A stretch of DNA of 64,000 nucleotides from Planoprotostelium fungivorum (lineage: Eukaryota; Evosea; Variosea; Cavosteliida; Cavosteliaceae). The translations under genes and the position numbers were made by a program. The notes under the pieces are model-generated. The model had not been told where the DNA came from, searched no databases, and worked only from the letters and a program-made list of their open reading frames with translations. The stretch spans positions 1 through 64,000 of the forward strand of contig MDYQ01000143.1 of the NCBI GenBank assembly GCA_003024175.1. Reading direction: 5' to 3'. Positions 55,511-64,000 of the stretch are shown in pieces (within the stretch, counting starts at the first letter, position 1; each line of letters begins with the position of its first letter).

Positions 55511-57091
55511 TCAATCCTTGCAGTCGATGATACCTTCGTTGGCGATCTGATACTGTGCCTGAGAAGAATAAATCCATATTCATTTCAATTTAATCTTTCT
55601 ACTTCACCTCGGACTCGGGAAGGCAAGGACTGTCGTAGATCTTACAGATCCTCGCTTCTCCTCTTCCTGAGAGAAATAAATGAAGAATAAAATCATTTAA
55701 ATCACCTTTCCTGAGGTAGAGGCGAGTTGTAGACGCGTGGGCCATGATGTGACCACCGATGGGTTTCTTCGCATCGGCAACGAACATGGCCGCAGCTCCT
55801 GGATCAGAGACCACTGGAGACCAATTCAGCCGAGGAGAAAAGAGGCTCGTTGTAGATGACCGTTCACCTTGGTTGGTCACGACGACGGCGACGTTGAATT
55901 CTTCTGCGATCTTGATGAGACGGCTGAGCATGTGGCCCAGCTTCTGCTGGCGGTCGGCCAGCTCTCCTCTGCCCGAGAAATCGACGCTAAGAGGATCAGG
56001 ATCGATCTACAACGAGTCGGAGGTACCGAAAGAGGGCGGTGATGGAATCGACGATGAGTAACTTGTAATGTTCTTCCACCATCTTCGCGGCGATCTCTGG
56101 GGGGGTGTCAATCTACAACCTGCCAGAGTAGTCACCCGTGATGAGCTGGAGCTGGTGTTCGTGGGTGTAGGCACGTGCGTAAGCGATGTTGTCCAAGGCG
56201 GCGTCGGGGTCTAAACCGTAACGTATGGCGATGGGGTTGATACGCTCTGGACGGAACGTACCCTCCGTGTCGATGTATGCCACCTGTTGTACGTTTAAGA
56301 GGAGAAATTCGAAAGAGGAGAGAAGGAGGAGAGGAGTACCTTTCCGTTGCCTCCACCGAGAGAGCCGGGAAGTTGAGTGGTGATGCAGAGGGTGTGGCAG
56401 ATCTGAGTCTTTCCGGTACGAAATTCACCGAAGAGCTCCGTGATGGACATGGTCTCGATGCCGCCTCCTGTTCGGGTGAGGTGAGTTTGGCTCGTTGTAG
56501 ATGAATAGATACCCAGTAGTTCGTCCAGCTGCTTGGCACCGGTCGTTACCTTGGTGACGTCCCTTCTCTTCAACAGGGCATCCGAGCCAGACATGAAGCT
56601 GGAGAACTACAACCAGTCTAAGTTTCTCTGTCACGTGACCGAGACGACTGACCTTGAGTTTACCGGCGGCTTCGATGATCTTGTCGACCTTGGCCTCCGT
56701 GATACCCTTGATGGCACACAGCTCCTTCTTCGTTCTGTGACAAGTTGAATTTTCAACTTGAAATATTCGGCTCTGACCTCATGATGACCGCTCCGACCGT
56801 ATGGCAGCCACCAGACTTGAGCTTGTTGATATCTACGTGCAGATATATTAGTAGAAATATTCGAGAAGAGAAGACAAGTTACCTCCTGCGTTGATACCGA
56901 GCTCCTGCAATTTGTCGATTTCTGCGAAGGCTGGACCGGACTCCTCTTCTTCCACATTGGTTTCGCCAACGGTCGTGGCCGCTCCTTCCTTCTCTACGGC
57001 CGTCTCGGCTTCTTTCCTAACGTTCGAGATGAGATGTAGATGAGAAGTCTGCGGCATTGGCTCACTGCTTTCTGACTGATCGGGATGCCAT
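55511..57091 (-). CDS. DMC1: DMC1/RAD51-family recombinase, closer to DMC1
   Basis: Meiotic strand-exchange ATPase. The start at 57091 gives MASRSVRK, an intron, then an acidic head. The helix-hairpin-helix part reads [19 protein letters not shown] and [20 protein letters not shown]. The core has [20 protein letters not shown], Walker [31 protein letters not shown] and Walker [14 protein letters not shown]. After it come [48 protein letters not shown] and [18 protein letters not shown]. The pieces [21 protein letters not shown] and KVDKI favour DMC1; YDSPCLPE is more RAD51-like. Five introns carry introner motifs (near 55844, 56004, 56109, 56489, 56605). Confidence 0.85.
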
Positions 57092-57363
57092 GTTTACGTT
57101 CTGTGAGTTTGTGTGAGAACATGAAGACATGTGTGTCTAATCATGGAATTCATCGTGTCCGCCCGACACTGATTACCGATGATTAGACGATGAGAGTGCA
57201 CTCACGATAGATGTTTCGTGTGTGCGTCTGTTGTGTGGGTGGTGTAAAAGTGATTTTCTGTCAACGGTTTCAAAAGATCGAGACGCCAAACCTGCTAACG
57301 TGACTTTCACAGTAACAACCGTGCTCTACGTGAAACAATAAAATAAAATAAATTCCAAGGGAT

Positions 57364-58943
57364 TTACTGCTTCTTCCATCGATAAGCCAGGTAAGACACA
57401 AGGAGGGCTGTAGAAAATCCCACACCAAAAGTAAAACCGAACCCAAATCCACGTCTAAAGAAGGCATTGTTTCGTTTCTTCAACTCAGAATTCGTACCTT
57501 GTAAGAAAGCAACCTAGATGGATGAGCATCGCACGCGATGAAGAGACGTCACCTTCTGATTTGCCTTTTTGAGCGACTGCTCGATCTCGAGTTTGACGTT
57601 TTCGAGGTTGATGAGTTCAACCTCTAACGATTTGTATGCATTTGTCGTGGATGATTCCTGCTTTGGTTCTATGGCTGTTCATCTTGAGCTCTCATCTTCC
57701 CATCGGCCTCATCTCACTTTTGTTGGCGAAGGCTTCCGTCATCCTCTTGACAACAAGGTCTCGAATAATATTATTATCTTCTATCTCGTGATTCTTTCCC
57801 AAACCTTGATGCATGCATCAGACAATCATCCAATCATCTCACATCACCTATCGAACACTCGTTCAATTCTATTATGTAATCCTTATTCGTCTCCGAGCAG
57901 TGAACCACGTCGATGGCTGCCCTCATTAGTCCATCTTCCGATGTCTCCTCTCACCCAGTATGTCCATTCCCCCAAAGAGTTTAGAACACTCATCTGCCCA
58001 CATCTTATACGTCTCTGTCACAGGTGTATCTTCTAATGCATTGACTCCCCCCTTCCAACCACTCCCGGTGCGTCGGTAGGCTCTGTAGTGATCACCTGCG
58101 AAGATGCATCGACATCAACTCCAGAGTGAATATGAAGAACTCACCAATCTTTTGGATTCGTACATCGTAAGCAGAATTGATGAATGGTTCGGTCGTGCAG
58201 TAATCGGGATGGAGGGCGATGATGGAGGCCAGATCGATAAACTCTTGGTGCGACCTCAACAATGTCTTCCCATAGCCAGAATGGACGTGCCCCACCTGTT
58301 CATCGTCAACCAAGAGGGAGATGAGACGTCTAACCTTGACCACGATGGGGTATTTTGGGGTCATAGCCATCTGCTGAAATCCAGAATAATAATACTGTTC
58401 GATGAGTGGAAATGTCTCCTTTCCCAGTCTCTGTTGAATCGATCGTAGAGCTCCGTACATGTTGGGTCTCTCTATACATGTGTCGGTGGCGGATGAGATG
58501 GATGGCAATACCGAAATTGGAGATGACGGATTGAAGGCTGTTGATGCAGGGTACATTGTAATGTTGGAGGCCATAGACGAGGTTTCTGTGGTCTTGTGTC
58601 GGGAGACCGTGTGAGATCATTCGAATCAGAACGAAGTCTGGTCGGAAGATTCTGTGATGTTATCAATTGCAGGATCTTCTATCAGTGACAGACGAGACAG
58701 GATGTAGCATCTTGATGATCGATTCGTCTCACACCTGGACTGATTTCTCTTGTAACTTCCCACCGGAGTGGAAGCCGCCAATGACAACACAACTCCCGCG
58801 TGCGGATAAGAGGATAGCTGTATGTGTGTCCATTCCGCCTGTTCGACCTCGATCTTCTGACCATCGATCGTCACATCGCGAAATAAACTGATGTAATCGT
58901 CCTGATCGCTGGCGATGACCAACAATCGACGTCCTCCCGACAT
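57364..58943 (-). CDS. Synapsin-like ATP-grasp protein with C-terminal coiled coil and membrane anchor
   Basis: Starts MSGGRRLLVIASDQDDYISL. Synapsin C-domain blocks follow in order: KIEVEQAEWTHIQL, FRPDFVLIRMISHGLPT, NLVYGLQHYNVPCINSLQSV, GKETFPLIEQYYYS, KYPIVVKVGHVHSGYGK, LASIIALHPDYCTTEPFI, YDVRIQKIG, YRAYRRTGSGWKGG, ECSKLFGGMDILAIDVVHC and DYIIELNECSIG. These match human synapsin (VEQAEF, PDFVLIRQ, YPVVVKMGHAHSGMGK). Instead of ending, further in-frame exons add a coiled coil (SLEVELINLENVKLEIEQSL). A basic-flanked hydrophobic segment, FGFGFTFGVGFSTALLVSYL, with AYRWKKQ before the stop, then looks like a tail anchor. Vertebrate synapsins are peripheral vesicle proteins. The gene is divergent from UNC45, 173 bases apart. 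Confidence 0.88.
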
Positions 58944-59116
58944 GATGTTGTGAAATGGTCCAAAAATCGATAGACCTTCTACAACCCGAAAGCACATTTT
59001 GTGACGCCCAACTGTGGGAGGTGATCAACCGCGAGACGCAGGGAGTTTCATTGATACAACCGACACAACAGATCCAATCTCTTCCGCCCACCAATCATCT
59101 CATTCGATTACAAGAG

Positions 59117-62100
59117 ATGAGATTCGATCGTACCGCCATCGACCACCTCAAAGAGGTCATCTCATCTGACCAACTTATCATGTCTGATCTTTTCCTCAGG
59201 AAGGCAATCAGAGATTCAAAGAGGGTGATTACACTGCAGCCGCTGCCAGCTATTCGTCCGCCCTCGCTCACACAGAATGGCCACAGGATTCAGCCGAGCT
59301 GAGAGCCATCCTCTTAACCAATCGTGCCGCATGCGGTTTGCAGACGACCCCCCTCGAATCGAAATCGATCGAAGAGGACCTCAAGACCGCACAGGTGAGA
59401 TAGCTCATGTCGAATTGAATAGATCTTTGACATCTACAAGATGTTGGCACCTCAATACGGCAAAGCATTCTTCAGGAGCGCACAGTTACACGAAAAGTTG
59501 GGCAACGTTGAGAAAGCTTTCAGCGGTGAGTCACAGATGATCATCATCATCATCTCACATGTCTCATCTTCGCAGAATACAAAGAATTATTGAGATTAGA
59601 ACCGAACAACAAGGTGAGACGTCTCACCTCATCTGATCCATCTCACACGTGTCAACAGGTGGCAGCGAAGGAAGCCCAGAGACTGATCGAGATCGTGAGA
59701 AAGAACCAGAAAGATGCATTATCCATCCAAGTGAGTCATCATCACCTCGTTCAGCTGCATCATGCATGACGGACGGAAATTCATCTTCTTTCAGGATGCG
59801 AGAGGATTGCTCGACGCCCTCTCTAACTCAGCCTCTGATGATGCAAAGAAAGAAGAAGCCATGATCAAACTGTTTCTATCCACGAAAGAGGTACGTCTAC
59901 AACGCACCACGAACGTTGGACGATTATGTATTGACTCGTTGTAGACGCCGGATCAGACGACATCTGTCGTTCTAGCGGATGGAATCGAATTATTGTATCA
60001 ATTTGCTGTATCTACAACGACGGGCGATGGAGATGCAAAGAAGAAGAAGATCAGAATCGGTGCCATCAAGGTGAACCATCTCCACCTCGTATACATCTAC
60101 AACGAGCCTCTCAGGTCTTACGCTTTGTGAGCCAGACGCAGGGCGCGAGATTCAGAGAGAAATTCTCAAAGGAGAAATTAGAGGTGACTGAAATCTCCGA
60201 CATTTGAAAGAAAAAATAAAGCGTGTACTGAACAAAGACAGGGCATGATGAAGATGTTGAGTGTGAACCCAGACGAAGACGTAGACAAACCAACGATCAA
60301 CCTCCTGACGGACTATGTCGTGGCGGGAACACCCTCGGACCCACTCAAATCCCAGGTGAAACAACGTCGACAACCCAAATCCATCACCCTCGGTGGTCGA
60401 CGTTTGTGACGCCGGCAGGTCGTATTGAAACTCTTCGAACTCGTGAACGGAATGAAAGAGAATCACTCGATGATCACTTTCATCATCAACGACATCATCA
60501 AGTTTCCATGGTCTAGACAAGACGTAGAACAAGTCATCAACAAATACCTCGGTGGGTGTCGACGTAAACGAGTCGATGTCGACTGACGTGTGCATAGGGA
60601 TACTCATCGATAAGACAGACGATAGAGAATGTCGACAGATGATATCTGTTCTACTCTCTCGCATGATGGGTGTCATCAACGAAGACGTGAGATAATCGAA
60701 AATAATAATTCGAAATTCATGTCGTTGTAGATCGGCACGAGATTGAAGATATCGTACGGAGACATCGTCGCGAACCTCCTCAGAGACAGACAGGACGTGA
60801 AGAAGAACGTGAAGGGTGAATTCATCTACAACGAGCTAGACCAACTGATCCTCTACAGGTCTCGCCGCCCTCACTTCCATCATGTTGGCTGATGCCGACG
60901 TCGGTACCGAAATATTGTTGAAGGTTTGTCCATCTACAATGCCTCTGTAGATTGAACGTTCCAGGAAATCCAACACGTCGTAGAGTGCATCGACCACTTG
61001 GCACAGAGAGCAGACGTCAGCAGCGACACAGAGAAGGAGACACAAGTAGAGGAGGCACGTTCTTTAGCTTCTGAAGTTCTGGCCCACGCTTCAGGAAACA
61101 AAAAGTTTCAGAAGGTGAAGAAGAGACGAAACTGCATGATGGACGATGGATGATGACACATCTTGCAGGTGTGTGAACCGAGAGTCATGGAAGAGCTCTT
61201 GTCCTTCTTATTATCGGAGAAGTTAGAGACAAGGTGAAGATGATGATGCACATGTGACGATGCTGACGAGAGACAGAGCGAAAGTAGTTGCCATCACCTC
61301 TCGTCTTGCTTCGGGCAATTCAAAGATGTATGACGTGAGCGATCCATCACCATCCATCTCATCATCTGACACGAGCAGGTCATCGTGGCCAAAGACAAAG
61401 GTCTAAAGTCTCTCAACGAGATCCTCAGACTCCTCCGGACCGTCTCTCCCCTATCCTCTGATGACCCCACACGTCTCATCGTCGAGCAGTGGACCATCGA
61501 GGCGCTGTCCTTCTTGTCTCTGCACGGGCTCGTGAAAGAACAATTGGTCAGCAGCTCAGAGCTGTTAGACAAAGTCATCGACCTGGGAAAGAAGGGAGAC
61601 AAGAGCCTGTGGTATGGCATCTTATCCATCATCACCAATGTGACGAGGTGAAGACGATTAGAGGTCAAGATGACTCTAGAGATTGATTCTGGAAGGTTCT
61701 TGGCGAAAGATGATGAAGTGGCACAGTTAACCGACCAACTGAGACAAATGGCGGACGGAAATCGAGAGTTGAAGCAGTTGCAAACGGATCCTTTAGACAA
61801 GGATGAATTCGTCCTCGCTCGATGCAAGAAACTGGCCGAGAAAGGTAATGGACCTCTATAGACGATATGATATCGTGCTGACGTAAATTGAAGGAACCGT
61901 GGCTCTTCTCGTACAGATGGTGAAAGAAGATGTTGCACAGAGTCAGAAGGCGGTTGGCTCTAGAACATTCAGTATGACTGAGAACACAAAAGAGGCCGTC
62001 GCCACTGCCTTCTGTGCCTTTGCAACGGACCAGAAGGCAAGAGGAAAGATGGTGGCCGATGGTGCCGTGAAGGCATTACTCACATTAATCGAACACACAA

Positions 62101-63296
62101 AGACAGAGAAGGTGATGCATCTTCAACGCGAACCCATCTCTTCCATCGTGTGGAGTCGATATCATCTCGAATCTTTCTGATTTGAAAATCAGGTTGTCTA
62201 CATCTCGGCTCACGCCCTCGCTAAACTCGCCATCTCCATCGATCCCAAGATCGGCTTCACCGAAGGCATCGCCTCACGCATGATCTCCCCTCTCATGCTT
62301 CTCCTCAAGAAACGAGAAGAAGAAGGTGAAGTTGGTCTATACTTCCATTACCCATAATTTTATCGATGTCTTTAAGCTTGCACTTGTCAATTGTGATTGC
62401 GGTGTCATCATACTTACCTGGAAGGGTCTTTCGGTGATCAACAAGGCCGGAGGCTATCTGTGGTCGTTGCCCCATTGCACTGTTTGGGGGACGGCTATGG
62501 ATATGAGATGTCCTCGTGGCATCATCATCTTCATAATTTTTGTTAGTGGTGGATGCGCTAGCTCGCAATCCACCTACATAAGAAGAAAAGAATAACAAAG
62601 AGTGTTAAGGGATGGCCGCTGATAAAGAGGACAGGATTAGAACAGTTCGAGGCCCTCATGGGACTGACCAACTTGGCACTGTTTGGAGAAGAGACGAGCC
62701 AGTTGATTCTGAAGGACCATGGATACTCCACCATCGAGATGTATCAGTTCAGCTCTAATATTCCCATACAGAGAGCTGCATCTGAGCTCCTCTGCAATCT
62801 GACCATGTATGACGAGGTGATTACTCGTGAGGAGTGTATGGAGGATGATGATGAAAAGGTGGCCCATGCCTATCGAGTGGATGAGAAGGAAGAGGTGCCA
62901 GCTCATGTCGAAAGACGTCTGAAGATCTGGGCGGGTCTGTCTCTCGGAGATGACCATGCCACACGATTAGCCGCAGCGGGAGCTCTGGCCATCCTCTCTG
63001 CAGATCATCTCAGCTGTTCTTCCATCCTGCGAGTCATCAAACACCCCGATCTGGTCGAGGTGAGATCTCCGTCACATCACACAATGTCTAATCTCATCCA
63101 GATCGCAAATGACAAAGATCCCAACATGCAACACAGAGGAGCCGAGTTACTTAAGAACCTCATCGCCTCCGATCCAGAGAAGGTGTCACCTCTTCTGAAG
63201 AAGGAAGGTGTGGACATTGTCCTGAAGAAGCTCGTCAAAGAGAAGAACCCTGCGGTGCAAGAGGCAGCTCAGACCGCTCTATCCTTGTTGAAATAA
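59117..63296 (+). CDS. UNC45B: UNC45 myosin co-chaperone (TPR, central and UCS domains)
   Basis: HSP90 co-chaperone for myosin folding. The start MRFDRTAIDHLKE joins exon 2, EGNQRFKEGDYTAAASYSSA, the first TPR. Two more TPRs include RAILLTNRAACGL and GKAFFRSAQLHEKLGNVEKA. The armadillo-like central and UCS parts include DALSNSASDDAKKEEAMIKL, IIKFPWSRQDVEQVINKYLG, LTSIMLADADVGTEILL, TENTKEAVATAFCAF, AHALAKLAISIDPKIGF, FEALMGLTNLALFGEET and IPIQRAASELLCNLTMYDEV. It ends KNPAVQEAAQTALSLLK. The length is about 900 residues. Five introns carry the introner motif (59891-59944, 60071-60114, 60687-60730, 60816-60858, 60924-60964). The first donor, GTCATC, is unusual. A longer intron near 62324-62637 also occurs. 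The stop TAA lies inside AATAAA. Confidence 0.93.
59891..59944 (+). repeat. Introner-like intron with both terminal inverted repeats (UNC45)
   Basis: A 54 nt intron, GTACGTCTACAACGC ... TTGACTCGTTGTAG, followed by exon bases ACGCC. The outer arms CGTCTACAACG and CGTTGTAGACG are exact inverted repeats, with the right arm straddling the splice junction. Confidence 0.85.
60071..60114 (+). repeat. Introner-like intron, ACGAGCC subfamily (UNC45)
   Basis: A 44 nt intron with CATCTACAACGAGCC (60094-60108) followed by TCTCAG. Confidence 0.8.
60687..60730 (+). repeat. Introner-like intron, right-end type (UNC45)
   Basis: A 44 nt intron ending CATGTCGTTGTAG, with exon resuming ATCGGC. Confidence 0.8.
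60816..60858 (+). repeat. Introner-like intron, ACGAG type (UNC45)
   Basis: A 43 nt intron: GTGAATT then CATCTACAACGAGC, acceptor CTACAG. Confidence 0.8.
60924..60964 (+). repeat. Introner-like intron, near-palindromic (UNC45)
   Basis: A 41 nt intron: GTTTGT then CATCTACAATGCCTCTGTAG with ATTGAACG. The two arms are separated by five bases. Confidence 0.8.
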
Positions 63297-63320
63297 AAAC
63301 AAGCCAATTGGCGGTTTATT
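63292..63320. terminator. Paired poly(A) signals, UNC45/GLOD4
   Basis: Plus-strand AATAAA at 63292-63297 contains the UNC45 stop codon (63294-63296). Minus-strand AATAAA (TTTATT, 63315-63320) abuts the GLOD4 stop codon (63321-63323). Only 24 bases separate the two coding regions. Confidence 0.75.
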
Positions 63321-64000
63321 CTAATTCTGAGCTCTCTCGGCCCACTTCTTCACGGCAGCTTCCTTCTTATCTCTAAACTCCCAATCGATCACATCCGCAC
63401 CATCGACCAGTTTGCACAGCTCATCAAATCCTTGCACCTGTCTCACGATCAGAACTCCTTTCCATCATCATCATATCGCACCTGGCAGATCTCGATGTCA
63501 TCTCGATCCTTCAAGATGGTGACAACAACGTCCGCCTTTCCAGGCGTGGGCAAGGTTGTTGGGTGGTTCTGAATCGTCGTGTTGTGTCGAAGAGCTCTTG
63601 CGTAGGTGATGGGAACCGATGATGTTGCGAATGCAATTCGGCCCTTTCCCGTATCATGTGTGACTTCAGGTGTCTGCACCAGTTCAACCTTCGTCTGACC
63701 TGCGGCGTAGCCAAAGACTTTATTTCCGTTGTGATCGAACTCGCTGAGGCCCAAAGCCTTTAGAGGATGAGAAGATGAAGGGAATGAGGGAGTTCACCTC
63801 AGTGTAAAATTGAGTGCCGGCCTCGATGTTGCTGCTGGAGAAGACAACAGAGTAGAATGGCTCATCCTTTCCATTCTCTGATTCACCACTGATGAAGAGC
63901 CACTTGGAAGCATCGGGGCCTGTGACGAGGACAGATCCGTCTTGTCTCTCCTCTTTGGGGTATTTGCTCTTTCTGGCCTCTTCGGCTGCATTGGGATACT
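63321..64000 (-). CDS. GLOD4: GLOD4-type glyoxalase-domain protein (C-terminal part)
   Basis: Partial gene running off the right edge. Visible exons, in minus-strand order, give YPNAAEEARKSKYPKEERQD, DASKWLFISGESENGKDEPF, SVVFSSSNIEAGTQFYTE, then LGLSEFDHNGNKVFGYAAGQ, KVELVQTPEVTHDTGKGRI, TLPTPGKADVVVTILKD and DIEICQ. The last exon codes VQGFDELCKLVDGADVIDWE and KKWAERAQN. Human GLOD4 has the same order ([40 protein letters not shown]). It is a vicinal-oxygen-chelate fold protein, probably mitochondrial; its reaction is not settled. Confidence 0.88.

Noticed and set aside
55511-57091. Calling the recombinase RAD51
   Set aside because: Blocks such as [31 protein letters not shown] and [10 protein letters not shown] are closer to DMC1; a few RAD51-like residues leave some doubt.
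4990-60955. CRISPR array as explanation for the repeated palindromic motif
   Set aside because: Copies are scattered over 56 kb in introns of spliced eukaryotic genes with no regular spacer and no cas genes.

Overview
This window comes from a eukaryote, and its gene content points to an animal with a nervous system. It encodes a synapsin, the myosin chaperone UNC45, two Dicer/RIG-I-type antiviral helicases, two lysosomal alpha-mannosidases, the meiotic recombinase DMC1, and housekeeping proteins (NAT10, GTF2H4, SMC6, exocyst EXO84, RMND5, YIF1, ALKBH1, Hikeshi, NIT1, GLOD4). The phylum cannot be fixed from sequence alone. The genome is very compact. Genes on both strands are separated by tens to a few hundred bases, and almost every gene is cut by introns of about 31-55 nt. 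Several genes have an AATAAA poly(A) signal that overlaps the stop codon.

Layout. 5-4069: a PRA1-family gene (-), a diamine acetyltransferase (+), tRNA-Phe (+) and RMND5 (-). 4181-8265: NAT10 (+). 8767-15553: a 6.8 kb non-LTR retrotransposon (LINE, - strand) with a perfect 13 bp target-site duplication, endonuclease, reverse transcriptase and RNase H, and one frameshift. 15903-18401: a possible tiny gene, YIF1, and a secreted cysteine-rich protein (all +). 18471-34264: five - strand genes (GTF2H4, alpha-mannosidase A, and a tandem pair of dsRBD-bearing helicases), with one doubtful small + ORF between the helicases. 34424-43208: ALKBH1, a C2-domain protein, an unrecognised basic protein, a foldback repeat and alpha-mannosidase B (all +). 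43926-54000: a doubtful ORF, a PET117-like mini-gene (-), EXO84, SMC6 and Hikeshi (+). 54167-64000: two convergent pairs, NIT1(+)/DMC1(-) and UNC45(+)/GLOD4(-), with a synapsin (-) divergent from UNC45.

The main discovery candidate is a dispersed family of short intronic sequences built on an inverted-repeat end, CATCTACAACG / CGTTGTAGATG. I count about 49 copies by eye. About 43 lie inside introns, across at least ten unrelated genes and in both orientations. Some introns carry the motif at both ends as terminal inverted repeats. Many are collapsed to a bare palindrome, CATCTACAACGTTGTAGATG. In several the TGTAG of the repeat is itself the 3' splice site. This is what intron-making MITE-like elements (introners) would look like.

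Other notable points are a synapsin whose C terminus continues into a coiled coil and a predicted membrane anchor, RIG-I/Dicer-type helicases that end in a dsRNA-binding domain and carry a novel Cys-containing N-terminal half, and an EXO84 without its PH domain.
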